Made by a program: the position numbers and the translations under genes. The notes under the pieces were generated by a model, which saw nothing but the letters and a program-made list of their open reading frames with translations, was not told the origin of the DNA and searched no databases. Shown in pieces: positions 7,013 through 16,419 of a stretch of DNA of 64,000 nucleotides. Location of the stretch: the NCBI RefSeq assembly GCF_001444405.1, contig NZ_CP013188.1, positions 682,001-746,000 of the forward strand. The letters are read 5' to 3'. The stretch comes from Pseudoalteromonas phenolica. GTDB lineage: Bacteria > Pseudomonadota > Gammaproteobacteria > Enterobacterales > Alteromonadaceae. Position 1 is the first letter of the stretch. Each line of letters starts with the position of its first letter.

Positions 7013-7501
7013 ATGAACATTAAACTCATCGAGGATAACAACTGGAATGATATCTTGGCAATTCAAGCTAAAGCCTATCATGAGGTCGATTTAGAAACGT
7101 TAGATGTTCTTAAGTCTAAACAAACGGCATCACCTGAAACTTGCTTTGTTTGTGTTTCAGAGCAGAATGAGGCTTTAGGTTATTTACTGGCGCATCCATG
7201 GGTAGATTCTGAGCCACCAAAATTGTTTGTGCCGCTATTAGACACTGTTAATAGTGAAACCTTATATCTCCATGATATGGCAGTTAACCCATACTCAAAA
7301 GGACAAGGCATTGGCCGGACAATGATGGTAAAACTAATTGAAATTGCCAAAGCTAAAGGGTTTAAACGAATAAGCCTTGTGGCAGTTCAAGGTGCTAATA
7401 GCTTTTGGTCACTACAGGGATTTAGAGAGATTGCAGAGGCGAATATATCTTCAACTTATGGAGAAAACGCGGTTTTCATGGAAATGGAAGTTGTGGCATA
7501 A
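7013..7501 (+). CDS. GNAT-family N-acetyltransferase
   Basis: A 162-residue protein with a full GNAT fold. The strand LYLHDMAVNPYSKGQGIGRTMM holds the acetyl-CoA pyrophosphate-binding loop (Q/RxxGxG/A: KGQGIG), followed by AKAKGFKRISLVAVQGANSFWSLQGFREI, the usual motif B. It acetylates an unknown amine. The start at ATG 7013 follows GAGCGC, which is a poor ribosome binding site. There is no operon partner at close spacing. Confidence 0.88.
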   Translation: MNIKLIEDNNWNDILAIQAKAYHEVDLETLDVLKSKQTASPETCFVCVSEQNEALGYLLAHPWVDSEPPKLFVPLLDTVNSETLYLHDMAVNPYSKGQGIGRTMMVKLIEIAKAKGFKRISLVAVQGANSFWSLQGFREIAEANISSTYGENAVFMEMEVVA

Positions 7502-7592
7502 CAAAGTTCATCTCTGTTTTTCTGTTTTTTTGCTATTAATTTAACTTAATATTGTAGCGCCTACGTAAAGGCGTATTCGCCAAGGAGGCATT

Positions 7593-7925
7593 ATGTTTAG
7601 AGTCGTTATTGGGCTTTCTATTGTCCTTTCTTTTATATGCATGTTGTTAGCAGCAGCGCCTTTCACGCCAGCAATCAGTGTTTCATTTATACTTTTGTTG
7701 TTTGCTGGGTTTATTGGTTACAAAGGTTTTCTTCAGTCAGGTATTGTTTTGTTATTCATTAATACCCTTGCTGTTGTAGGGAGCCCGAGTATAGATATAT
7801 CAAATACCAGCACATTGTTTTTTGTATTGGTTGTTTTTGTAATTTCTTTTGGTGGTGTCTTTTTTGGAGTAAGGAAATTAAACGGGGCGCAAAGTATTAA
7901 CAATGAATGTAGAAATAACGAATGA
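7593..7925 (+). CDS. Small membrane protein coupled to an MBL-fold gene
   Basis: A 110-residue protein with about four hydrophobic segments and a polar C-terminal tail. The family is not recognised. AAGGAGG lies seven bases upstream of ATG 7593. The stop overlaps the start of the next gene by four bases (ATGA), so the two are translationally coupled and probably work together. Confidence 0.7.
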   Translation: MFRVVIGLSIVLSFICMLLAAAPFTPAISVSFILLLFAGFIGYKGFLQSGIVLLFINTLAVVGSPSIDISNTSTLFFVLVVFVISFGGVFFGVRKLNGAQSINNECRNNE

Positions 7926-8671
7926 AGAAAATAAAAATAACTGAAGGTTTATACCAATTCCAATTTCCTCCTTTTGAAAATCAACATTTTGGATTTAACA
8001 TTTATGCTTTGATAAACGGTCAAGAAGCGCTGTTAATCGATACAGCATTTGAGCAACATGCAAAACAGGTTCGCGAGAATTTAAAAAAGGAAGGTATTGA
8101 AATCACGAAAGTCGTTTTTTCGCATTTTCACCCTGATCATATTTCAGGGTTACCTGAACTTAATTCGCCGATTTTGTATGGTAATGGGCTCTATAAAGCG
8201 TCACTTAATAAATATACACCGATAGAAAAACATCATTTCTTTGATGGAATGAATACTTTAACTGAGCGCTCTCAATTAACTTTTGGATCGTTTAACCTGA
8301 CATTCAAATTGGTTCAAGGTCACGTTATTTGTGGCATGTTCACCATTATCAATAATCAGTTTGTACATGTAGCCGATGATTTAATGACTTCAAATGAAGG
8401 AGCGCCACTTTTACCTTCTGTGCATGTTGATAATGCTAAGAAGCATTTTGATTCTTTAGAGCTTCTTAAACGTTATGCTTCATGCACTTTATTATTGTCA
8501 CACGGTAATGCGTTATCTGGAGAGTCTGAAATCTTATCAGCCATAAGCGATAGACAATCTTATTTAGAAGCCATAACTAACAGTTCACAACCCATTTCGA
8601 TAGATGCAGCGCTACAAGATACTCGTTGTGACTTTCTTCACAAAGAGTGGCATAAATATGTTTATCTTTAA
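7922..8671 (+). CDS. Metallo-beta-lactamase-fold hydrolase
   Basis: A 249-residue protein of the MBL superfamily. HFHPDH at residues 68-73 supplies the first metal ligands. The second-His position is GHVICG near residue 134, D in HVADD near 150 is the bridging Asp position, and SHG near 194 is the last His. The usual GHTPG-type motif is altered to GHVICG, but the His is kept. Family members hydrolyse thioesters, lactones and similar substrates; this one is not an obvious antibiotic lactamase. It is translationally coupled to the membrane protein upstream. Confidence 0.85.
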   Translation: MKKIKITEGLYQFQFPPFENQHFGFNIYALINGQEALLIDTAFEQHAKQVRENLKKEGIEITKVVFSHFHPDHISGLPELNSPILYGNGLYKASLNKYTPIEKHHFFDGMNTLTERSQLTFGSFNLTFKLVQGHVICGMFTIINNQFVHVADDLMTSNEGAPLLPSVHVDNAKKHFDSLELLKRYASCTLLLSHGNALSGESEILSAISDRQSYLEAITNSSQPISIDAALQDTRCDFLHKEWHKYVYL

Positions 8672-8704
8672 CGAGGTTAGCTCTCATCTTTATAGGTACG
8701 CGTA

Positions 8705-9130
8705 ATGGTGTTTGAATTCGACAGAGTAAAATACCAAATGATTGATGCCAAAATTAGCCTTTGTTTAGGTTTATTGGTCATTTTGGCACTGATTGTGGAA
8801 TTCTTAATTGGAACACATAGCATATTACTTTTGACTACACTCATACCTTCAGTAATCTATTGGGCGCATAAGGGCTTATCAAGTGAAGCGTTTTTCAAGG
8901 AAAAACAAGCACAAATCGTTAAAGTTGTCGATTCTAGGCTGATTATATTAAATCAGATAACAGGGTATGAATTTTCTAGAGACTTAAATAAAGTGAGAAA
9001 AGTAAAGTACAAAACTTTTTTAGGGTTTAGTATTGTTGCCGTTGAATTTACATGTAATGAGTATTTTCAGTTCTTTTGCTATAAAAACTCAGAACATCTG
9101 TTTAGTTTATTAAATAAAGAACATTTTTAA
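8705..9130 (+). CDS. Two-TM hypothetical protein with a cytoplasmic beta-rich domain
   Basis: A 141-residue protein with a hydrophobic hairpin (about residues 17-56) followed by a soluble domain of alternating strands (KQAQIVKVVDSRLIILN and FLGFSIVAVEF). The layout resembles bacterial PH-like membrane proteins, but I cannot assign it firmly. It lies 33 bases after the MBL gene on the same strand and is probably in the same transcript. Confidence 0.62.
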   Translation: MVFEFDRVKYQMIDAKISLCLGLLVILALIVEFLIGTHSILLLTTLIPSVIYWAHKGLSSEAFFKEKQAQIVKVVDSRLIILNQITGYEFSRDLNKVRKVKYKTFLGFSIVAVEFTCNEYFQFFCYKNSEHLFSLLNKEHF

Positions 9131-9182
9131 TAAACAGTGATTAAGGTTAGCTTTCTATAAAATAAAAGTAGGTATTTTAAGG

Positions 9183-9569
9183 ATGAAAATGCAAGAAGCA
9201 CATTTAGCAAATTTCAATAAAATCTTTATAGAAAAGGCTGGTTGGATTATGGCTGGAAGTTCGCTAGCGCTATTGGGATTAATCATGGTTTTTAATAGCT
9301 CGGTATTGGCTTTAACGCTTGGCGCTTCAATTGGACTATTCATTGGCATGATTTGTCCGTTTTTATGGCAAAAAAACTTTCAGTTTTTAAATCTCTTATT
9401 AGTGAACTTTTTGTTTATTTTGCCCTCAGTTTACTTAACGAATTCAACAGAGCAGGTTCATGTCACTTTTCAGTTTATCCTCACTGTCATTGCGGTCTCG
9501 GCTTTATGTTGGTTTGTCTTTAAGTCTAAATTGGTTGTTTTTCTAAAAATAAAAAAAGAAGGCTACTAG
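9183..9569 (+). CDS. Integral membrane hypothetical protein
   Basis: A 128-residue protein with four predicted transmembrane helices and short loops. No family is recognised. AAGGATG overlaps the ATG at 9183, so the ribosome binding site is close; an ATG at 9189 (Met3) is an alternative start. It follows the two-TM gene by 52 bases and probably belongs to the same transcription unit from 7593. Confidence 0.62.
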   Translation: MKMQEAHLANFNKIFIEKAGWIMAGSSLALLGLIMVFNSSVLALTLGASIGLFIGMICPFLWQKNFQFLNLLLVNFLFILPSVYLTNSTEQVHVTFQFILTVIAVSALCWFVFKSKLVVFLKIKKEGY

Positions 9570-9677
9570 GTAAATAGTTTTACTCATTAATCCCTTGTTT
9601 CTAAAGTGGTAATTACTTAATGTGATTGGCCATAAATAATGGTTATATATACTTAGAATTATTATAAGGTAGTTGTT

Positions 9678-9857
9678 ATGGAGCCAAAAGATTTTGCTGA
9701 GCATAATCGTGGGTTAACATTTTTTGATGTACTCGGTATAGCTGTGTGTTGGACTGCAATCTTAGTTTTACTCTTTTTTATTAACAGTTCTCCGGGGGCC
9801 ATAATCTTAGGCTTGATCACTGGTGTTTACTTGTCGAAGATTATCATCCAAAAATAG
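9678..9857 (+). CDS. Small two-TM protein, 59 aa
   Basis: A 59-codon ORF starting MEPKDFAEHNRGLTFFDVLG with two hydrophobic segments (about residues 15-35 and 41-56). The hydrophobic profile looks like a real membrane protein, and the ORF is followed by a strong hairpin at 9919. The ribosome binding site is weak (AAGGTAG). The function is unknown. Confidence 0.5.
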   Translation: MEPKDFAEHNRGLTFFDVLGIAVCWTAILVLLFFINSSPGAIILGLITGVYLSKIIIQK

Positions 9858-9918
9858 AAGCTGTAATGGCTAAAAAGCGTTTCTATGGGGCGCAAACTTG
9901 TATTATTTCAATATAAAT

Positions 9919-9948
9919 GTTGTAAAGCCCTAGCAGGGGCTTTACAAC
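9919..9948. terminator. Hairpin between convergent genes
   Basis: A perfect 12-bp stem GTTGTAAAGCCC / GGGCTTTACAAC with a six-base loop TAGCAG. It lies between the plus-strand small ORF and the stop of the minus-strand DUF1552 gene, so it can serve both directions. Its U-tracts are weak. Confidence 0.75.
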
Positions 9949-9974
9949 GGTGACTTCATTTTTAGTTATATCTA

Positions 9975-11201
9975 TTAAGCAATAATCCCTGGGATCTCCT
10001 TACCAAAATCAAGACTGACACCACAGGCTTTTGCTGCAGTGTGTAGTAAATCATGTTGGTTATAACCAGAGCCCATGTCACTGACAACCCCCCGATTTAT
10101 TCGTGTGCCGCCACCCGCAATGAGGTATGAGCAAGGGTTTGCTGAATGTTTATCGGCATGACCCATATCTGAAGTTTCTAACACAATGGTACTATCTAGT
10201 ATTCCTGCGGCTTTAAGCTTTTGGATAAAGTAAGCACTCAAACTACCTAGGTGACTTCGCATCTCGGTATAGTATGGGTAGTTTGGTTGGCCATTACTGC
10301 CTCCGTGAATTGCATTGTGATAGTGGCCTTGGAAGTTCAATTCAGGAATTCTGAACTCTGATTGGTGATTACCAAACGCAAGTGAAACTGAACTGGTCAA
10401 ATTGCACTGAAGTGCAGCAACAGCAATATCAGCCTGTAATCGCGCTTGTTGACTGAATGTGTCAAAGGTCAGCCCAAACTCAGTATTGTCTGGCGCAATT
10501 CCACAAGAAACCCCACCGTAGAGATCGTCTAAGCGTTTTTGGGTATCAGACATAGCGTCAAGGTGGTCGTTCATCCTTTGAATTTCATATCCAGCAAGAC
10601 GGCTTTTAATCGCATTAGCGGCTGACATATGCGCGTCTATGATGGGGGTTTTACTATTGCTGCCCTGCGTTGATCCAAACACCATTTTAAACACGGTGAA
10701 TGGATTTTCTTGAAACGGCAAATGATTGCGGTTGTCTTTGGTGAGCTGCCCTTGACCGTTACTATGCACACCTAAGTTTAGGTAGCGAAAAGGCAAGTTA
10801 GGCCCAAGCGCATTACCCATAGTTACATCGTAACTGTCGCTGCCCCAGTTCTCTGCGAGTAGAATAGGCATACGGCCATGTCCTGCATTAGAGTGAGACA
10901 TATTGACCATAAAGTTACATTCAGTTTTTACTGGCTCATATCCGGCCGACATGGCACCTAGTTGCATGCTTTCACCGCTGCCGCTCGGATTCCAAAGAGA
11001 AGCAATTGACCCGCCAGGGATATAAATTGAGACGGTTTTATTCGGTAGGCCTGCATCTTGTGCTTCTGCATCTCTTGCAACGAGTAGACCAGAAATCAAA
11101 GGAGATGTACGGATCAAAGTGGCAGAAATACCTGACGCCATAAATACTTTTAAAAGTCTACGGCGTGACATCATCATGTTATTTAAATGTTTATCTTTCA
11201 T
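9975..11201 (-). CDS. DUF1552 secreted protein (PSD1 partner)
   Basis: A 408-residue protein with an Arg-rich export signal (SRRRLLKVFMASG), which looks like a twin-arginine signal, ending near AEAQ. The rest matches DUF1552: YIPGGSIASLWNPSGSGE, HSNAGHGRMPILLAENWG, and a C-terminal LDSTIVLETSDMGHADKHS. DUF1552 proteins resemble the alkaline-phosphatase/sulfatase fold and are typically encoded next to DUF1592/DUF1588 cytochromes, as here (28 bases downstream of one). The reaction is not established. It is the last gene of a riboswitch-led operon. The His and Asp residues in MGHADKH could bind metal. Confidence 0.85.
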   Translation of the reverse strand: MKDKHLNNMMMSRRRLLKVFMASGISATLIRTSPLISGLLVARDAEAQDAGLPNKTVSIYIPGGSIASLWNPSGSGESMQLGAMSAGYEPVKTECNFMVNMSHSNAGHGRMPILLAENWGSDSYDVTMGNALGPNLPFRYLNLGVHSNGQGQLTKDNRNHLPFQENPFTVFKMVFGSTQGSNSKTPIIDAHMSAANAIKSRLAGYEIQRMNDHLDAMSDTQKRLDDLYGGVSCGIAPDNTEFGLTFDTFSQQARLQADIAVAALQCNLTSSVSLAFGNHQSEFRIPELNFQGHYHNAIHGGSNGQPNYPYYTEMRSHLGSLSAYFIQKLKAAGILDSTIVLETSDMGHADKHSANPCSYLIAGGGTRINRGVVSDMGSGYNQHDLLHTAAKACGVSLDFGKEIPGIIA

Positions 11202-11229
11202 TTTATTAACCTTCTTCGTGTGATCCGTG

Positions 11230-14200
11230 TTATTGATTTCTTGACCAAGCTTTGCGATAGCGTACTGACTTTAATGAACCAAACTTTTCTAACATGGCTC
11301 TTGGACTGTCTTGCATTAAGGCATTAGTCAGCGTGTCTATTTCACACATGTAACCTATTTGCTCTTTCTCTGACAGGCGTTTGTCTTCTTCATTCGATGG
11401 GTCTATGGCATCATGGCCCACTCCGATGACATACCTGAACATCTGCTGCGGTAAACAGCTTTGTGCAGATGAAAGGCCGGCAATGACTGAACCTAGTTGC
11501 TTGGCACCATTGAATGGTACAGAGTCGCTTACCTCAGCATACTTCTCTGGGGCATAGAGCGTACCTGAGGCGTCTATTGCATTGCCATTATTATCATTGC
11601 TTCGGATCTTGCCCACAGCATCAAAGTCTTCCATTCCGAATCCCATTGGGTTGATATATTTTTCATGGCAACTTGAGCAAGGCTGGCCTTCAGTTAGACT
11701 GTGGTACTTCATGCGGTTTGTGGTTGCAGGGTCTTGTAACATGTCAGACAGTTCGGCAAGTCTTTGCTCTCTGGCTTCAAATGTTCCAGCTGGTGGATCG
11801 GGTTGCTCTTGGCATAGCATTCGACGACGTACCCGCACCGAGCGAAGAATAGGGTGAGACTCAGCAACTTCCGCCCAGCGAGACATGAATGCGCCATTGG
11901 CTAATATGCCGCCGCGTTCAGTTGTATCTACCTTTTGCATTGTCTCTCCTGTGACGCCTGCAATGTTGTAGTGCTCTGCCAGTAATTGGTTCACGAATGT
12001 GAAATCGGCAGTATATAAAGAGCTAAAGCTTTCTTCAGGTTGAGTCATGATATACGAGAAGGTTTCATTCATTTCAGCTTTCATTGCCGGCACTAATTGC
12101 GCAAAACCTGGATAGATGTCTTGATCTTTAGTCGCGACTTCTAAACTGCCTGTACCTAACCAACTACCCACAAAATCACCCAATACTGACTTTGAGCTAT
12201 CAGCTAAGCGGTTTGCATGTGCAATAATGTTGGCTTCGTCACGGAGCTCATCTCGTTCAGCTGCTTGCCAAAGAAGCTCATCGGGTGTTGAACCTGTGAA
12301 AGTATAAGAAAGGAAAGTCGCCATTTCCCAAGACGTCAGCTCAAATGCATCGTAATCTAGCTCTGAGTTATCAGGGTTTGGCTCACCTAATTCGTGACGA
12401 TAAATAAATTGCGGTGATGACAACAGCCCTTCCAGCGCAAGTGTCATACCAGCTTCAATGTCTCCATTGTTAAAAAAGCCAGTTGCAATCAATCTATAAT
12501 TCTGTGATTCGTCTTGTGTAAGTGGACGGCGGAAAATTTTAGGTGCCAAGTCGCCTACTAAGCTATTCGCACAGTTTTCGTCTATGGCTTCACAACTCAA
12601 TGCAGTTGCAAAGTTTTGTTCAGCAACCCATGTTGAAACCTCTTCTGCAACTAGCAAGTAATTACTGTAATTCGACGGTTGAACACTTGCATGGGTATTA
12701 TTGATAAAAAAACCTACCTGAGAATCAGGTGACAGCCCATCGGATACCAGAAAATCGATGCCTAGAAGATCTTCGACTGAATTTTGATACTCAGTTTGAG
12801 TTAAGATTTTTAACTGTCTAGCTCCGTATGCAACGGGTGCTAAGTTTAAATCACAGGTCAATGGGGCTGGCCAAAGTGTCTGTAAATATGCAGCAATGTC
12901 TGTGGCGCATTGTTCGTCACACGCACTTGGTGTGCCATAAGGCATAGTTGTGGTGATGGTCTCAATCATGGTTTGCATATCTCGCTCTGTATTGAGCGCC
13001 GGAAATGAGCCTAAACCGCCGCCTTCTGAGCCGTGGCAGCCAGCACAACCTGACTTGTAGAGTTGCATACCTCTGGCAATGGGATCTGTTTGTGTCACAG
13101 TCACACGTTCAACATTACTAGGCTCTGAGGGCATAGAATCGTTGATGGCAATGACTTTGTAATCAAACTCACCAGATTCAGGTAAACCCGTTTCGTAAGA
13201 GCTTGCATTAGACGCAAGCTCTGCTGCAGTTTGCCATTGGCCGTCAACGCTTTTATAGCGCACTAAATAATTGCTCTCATTGTTACTATTATCTTGCCAG
13301 TTCAACTGTGCTTTACTGTCACTTGAGACAAAATCTGCACTGAGTTCAGTCGGTGCAGCGGGCTTGTCAGCCATCGCGACTGGCTCAAAATTGTCTTGTT
13401 CGGCAGTTGAATAGGTGAGGTTAAAATAGACAGGAACCGTTTCTCCAATACTGCTGAGATTGGCAACAACGCGCAGTGCTTCAATACCATAATCCATCTC
13501 GAAGGTTTTACTGTCGATGATCAGCGGAGAAAGCGTGCTGACATTGATTTTGCCAGTTGCAAGTTTTACCACTAACACATCTAGACTTATTGCTTGATTA
13601 ACGCCATGTAAGCTTATTTGGCCAGTGAGGTTCTGGATCACAGGGTTGCCAATGGTGAGATTACTCAGTAAGTCACTGTCAATTTGTGCACTAAAGAATG
13701 CGGTGGGCAATATGTCAGTTTCAAACAGCAGGTCTAAGATCCGACTATTTCTGATATCGACTCCAGTAGACACGGTATTTAAATCTACTGCTAGTTTTAC
13801 GTTACCCTCGGCGTCGATACTACCAGACAGAGCAGGGGTCTCAGCATGTTGAGAGGCAAACTGGTTGTGCTCAGCCACGTGGTCTTTTTTAACCGACACA
13901 TAACTGAGAACAGACTCTGTGATATCTAGTTGCCATAACCCTGTTTCTGTTACAGTGTCTGGAGGAGTAGGCACTGAGTTAATACAGATATCGCCGCTGA
14001 GGTTGATATTCAGTTCGTCAGTTACTCCATTTTTATTGGCGACAAAGCCTAATCCGTAGGATTGATCAGCATGAATGCTATTACCTTGTGACGAGATTAT
14101 GCAGCCAGTATCGCCACAATCGAATTGACCATTCCAACTATTCTGAAGAGAGATACCTTGATCCCATGAAAGTTCGATGGCCCAGTCGTTTAAGGTCTGA

Positions 14201-14397
14201 TCTGACGTGTTTTGAATAACAATTTCGGCTTTAAAGCCAGTATTCCAATTATCTGGGATTGTTAAAGTACATTCAGCTGCTTGAGCGAAAGAGGCACTTG
14301 CCAGAAGACTAAAGCCGGCTGCGAATTTACTTATTATAGGTGTAACAGGTGCAGCATGAATGATAGTGAACAATCGTTTTAGGTTATTGAATTTCAT
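11230..14397 (-). CDS. CBM2-YceI-FN3-cytochrome c-PSD1 (DUF1592/1588) secreted protein
   Basis: A 1055-residue exported protein (signal ends near AQAAE, residue 41). Domains in order: a carbohydrate-binding module family 2 (about 42-139, with Cys at both ends and conserved Trp); a YceI lipocalin-like domain (about 152-335); a fibronectin III domain (about 350-440); a cytochrome c domain with CAGCH (about 443-515); then the PSD1 block DUF1587-1595-1592-1588-1585. DUF1588 contains a second haem motif, CSSCH, followed by NPMGFGMEDFD. The CBM2-plus-YceI-plus-haem mix resembles redox proteins such as Cbp2D of cellulose degraders (recalled family knowledge). It probably moves electrons at a polysaccharide surface. 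Confidence 0.88.
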   Translation of the reverse strand: MKFNNLKRLFTIIHAAPVTPIISKFAAGFSLLASASFAQAAECTLTIPDNWNTGFKAEIVIQNTSDQTLNDWAIELSWDQGISLQNSWNGQFDCGDTGCIISSQGNSIHADQSYGLGFVANKNGVTDELNINLSGDICINSVPTPPDTVTETGLWQLDITESVLSYVSVKKDHVAEHNQFASQHAETPALSGSIDAEGNVKLAVDLNTVSTGVDIRNSRILDLLFETDILPTAFFSAQIDSDLLSNLTIGNPVIQNLTGQISLHGVNQAISLDVLVVKLATGKINVSTLSPLIIDSKTFEMDYGIEALRVVANLSSIGETVPVYFNLTYSTAEQDNFEPVAMADKPAAPTELSADFVSSDSKAQLNWQDNSNNESNYLVRYKSVDGQWQTAAELASNASSYETGLPESGEFDYKVIAINDSMPSEPSNVERVTVTQTDPIARGMQLYKSGCAGCHGSEGGGLGSFPALNTERDMQTMIETITTTMPYGTPSACDEQCATDIAAYLQTLWPAPLTCDLNLAPVAYGARQLKILTQTEYQNSVEDLLGIDFLVSDGLSPDSQVGFFINNTHASVQPSNYSNYLLVAEEVSTWVAEQNFATALSCEAIDENCANSLVGDLAPKIFRRPLTQDESQNYRLIATGFFNNGDIEAGMTLALEGLLSSPQFIYRHELGEPNPDNSELDYDAFELTSWEMATFLSYTFTGSTPDELLWQAAERDELRDEANIIAHANRLADSSKSVLGDFVGSWLGTGSLEVATKDQDIYPGFAQLVPAMKAEMNETFSYIMTQPEESFSSLYTADFTFVNQLLAEHYNIAGVTGETMQKVDTTERGGILANGAFMSRWAEVAESHPILRSVRVRRRMLCQEQPDPPAGTFEAREQRLAELSDMLQDPATTNRMKYHSLTEGQPCSSCHEKYINPMGFGMEDFDAVGKIRSNDNNGNAIDASGTLYAPEKYAEVSDSVPFNGAKQLGSVIAGLSSAQSCLPQQMFRYVIGVGHDAIDPSNEEDKRLSEKEQIGYMCEIDTLTNALMQDSPRAMLEKFGSLKSVRYRKAWSRNQ

Positions 14398-14409
14398 TTT
14401 CTTTCCCTC

Positions 14410-16209
14410 CTATTGTTGCGCTTCAAAAACGAGGTTGAAGCTCACAGGTACCACGTAGCTGATCACAGATAAACTTGCTAGCGTCTTAAGGGTCTCGATA
14501 CCTGATTCTAGGCCAAAGTCTGTTGCGTTTAGCAGCACGGGTGACAAGCTTTGCACCAGAATGGTTTTGTTTGTAAGGCGTCGAATTATGATGTCAGCTG
14601 TGATTTCTTTCGTGACACCAGAGAGGGTAAGGATAGCCGTAATAGATTGTTTCTCGTCACTACCTATGGGCATGGCAATCAATGCCGCGTAATCGACATT
14701 AAGTAATACTTCTGCTTGAGGGTAAACCTGCGTATCGAATAAATATTCTTTCATTCTACCGTCGCGGGTTTCATTGTTGGTATCAACACTGTTTAGATCT
14801 ATGCTGAATTGAGCAACCCCATCAGGGCTAATTGAACCACTCAGCGTGTTAAATGTGTGGGCCTCAACTAAGTGCTGTTTTTTAGTCGATACAAAGTAGA
14901 GTTGAGAACTTTGTGGGTTTAGGGTTAGCGGCTCACTGATAGGTGGTGCTTCTGGCGCTGTTACTTTTATCAAGATAGGTTCACTGACGGTATTCATTAC
15001 ACCATCACTGACTGTCAAAGTAACAGAGAACATGCCTTCTTTATCAAACACATAAGTGGGACTTGGTTCGTTAGATTTAGTCCCGTTGCCAAAATCCCAA
15101 GTGAAGGTAAGAGGATCTCCATCTAAGTCATAGGAAGCATTACCATCAAAATTCACAGTCAGTGGATATTCTCCGGATGTCACTGAGGCGGATGCCAATG
15201 CAGAGGGGGGATGATTAATGTTTCCATCTGGTGAGCATAAACCGCCGAGTGAAGGGGCTGTTGGAGAATCATTCTCTTGTGCTTTTTGTGCGTTAAAGCC
15301 AAAGTCTAAGCTCTGACCTGGGTGAATTGTTTTGTTGTAGTTCTCGTTGGTGATTTCATACGGGTTACTTCCGCTATGTAAGCCGTGCCATACCCCAGTT
15401 AATTTGGTGTTATCTGAAAACGCCATGAGAACTTTCCAGTTTTCAATAGCGACATTTTCGGTGTTGGTCATAGTAACTTTACCACGGAACCCTGAGATCC
15501 ACTCTTCTTCTACTTCAAACACACATAGAGCAGATTCAGGCTGAGCTTCACTAACCGTGATTTCTATTGGTGTCGCAGAATAGCTGCCAGTAGCATTGCT
15601 TAAGGTAAGTGAGGCGGAAAAAGTACCTGGTTGTTCGTAAACATGTTGCGGGTTTATCTCAGCGGAGCGAGAGCCATCCCCGAAATCCCATAAATAACTC
15701 ATAGAACCTGATGAAGAATGAGTGACTTGACTTGAAAATGAGATGGTTGCAGGGGCAGTACCTTGTATGTTTGAGGCGGTAATTGCAACTTCAACAATAT
15801 CGTTATCTGAGTCTGAGTTATCATTGCAGATCCCGAATAATCTGGGCGAAACAACGGCTTGGCCTGGTGTTTTCTGAACGTTAAAGCCAAAAGACTGAGT
15901 CGAGTTAGGGTGAATATGACGATTCCAGCTTAAGTTTTCTAATTGATATGGGTTATTGCCATTTAGTTGAGTTTGCCAAGCATTGGTAATTAACTCTCCT
16001 TGACTAAACTCCAGCCCGACTTCCCAGCCCTCTATCGTTGTGCTTGTGTTGTTGTGAACGGACACTTCTGCGGTGTAGCCACTTTGCCATTCATTAGTGA
16101 CTTTGAACTCACATTGTGCCGCTAAGCTTTGTGTGGTGTACCCTAAAGCGACTATGCAGACCCCGATTGGTAGGTATCGATGCTGCTTGTTGTAACTATG
16201 TTGTCTCAT
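14410..16209 (-). CDS. Secreted CBM2-PKD-CBM2-PKD-YceI protein
   Basis: A 599-residue protein. ATG 16209 is chosen over 16347 because it gives a clean signal peptide (to about residue 31, SLAA) and has GGGGAA seven bases upstream. Domains: CBM2 (about 32-128), PKD (about 140-222, YLWDFGDGS), a second CBM2 (about 229-330), a second PKD (about 335-420, FTWDFGNGT), and a C-terminal YceI (about 430-599). It has no haem motif and no catalytic domain, so it is a binding and lipid- or quinone-carrying protein that probably works with the cytochrome protein 12 bases downstream. It resembles Cbp2E-like proteins. It is the first gene after the c-di-GMP riboswitch. Confidence 0.86.
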   Translation of the reverse strand: MRQHSYNKQHRYLPIGVCIVALGYTTQSLAAQCEFKVTNEWQSGYTAEVSVHNNTSTTIEGWEVGLEFSQGELITNAWQTQLNGNNPYQLENLSWNRHIHPNSTQSFGFNVQKTPGQAVVSPRLFGICNDNSDSDNDIVEVAITASNIQGTAPATISFSSQVTHSSSGSMSYLWDFGDGSRSAEINPQHVYEQPGTFSASLTLSNATGSYSATPIEITVSEAQPESALCVFEVEEEWISGFRGKVTMTNTENVAIENWKVLMAFSDNTKLTGVWHGLHSGSNPYEITNENYNKTIHPGQSLDFGFNAQKAQENDSPTAPSLGGLCSPDGNINHPPSALASASVTSGEYPLTVNFDGNASYDLDGDPLTFTWDFGNGTKSNEPSPTYVFDKEGMFSVTLTVSDGVMNTVSEPILIKVTAPEAPPISEPLTLNPQSSQLYFVSTKKQHLVEAHTFNTLSGSISPDGVAQFSIDLNSVDTNNETRDGRMKEYLFDTQVYPQAEVLLNVDYAALIAMPIGSDEKQSITAILTLSGVTKEITADIIIRRLTNKTILVQSLSPVLLNATDFGLESGIETLKTLASLSVISYVVPVSFNLVFEAQQ

Positions 16210-16370
16210 AAAATTCCCCGAAACATTACCATCTGAAATGTTGTTTCCTTGCTGTTCGTTGCCGAGTGGGCATTGACCAGAGCGAATGGGCTTTAAGTAG
16301 CGAGCACAAGTTTGGGTACTAAGAGAGACTAAACTAGAAGGGGGCAATGATTACCAAAGGCGTGAATACC

Positions 16371-16406
16371 AAAAGGCTGCGCACACACAATATGTGTGTA
16401 ACAGCC
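16371..16406 (-). terminator. Intrinsic terminator in the riboswitch expression platform
   Basis: Read on the minus strand, GGCTGTTACACACA folds back on TGTGTGCGCAGCC and is followed by TTTT. It lies about 15 bases after the aptamer and some 160 bases before the first gene, which is the position expected for transcription control by ligand. Confidence 0.8.
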
Positions 16407-16419
16407 TAGCACACTATTA

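Noticed and set aside
7499..7590. TAACAAAG after the GNAT stop and AAGGCGTATTCGCC later looked like another attC
   Set aside because: The right end lacks GCGTTA and the arms between do not pair. Only a short CGCCT/AGGCG hairpin is present.
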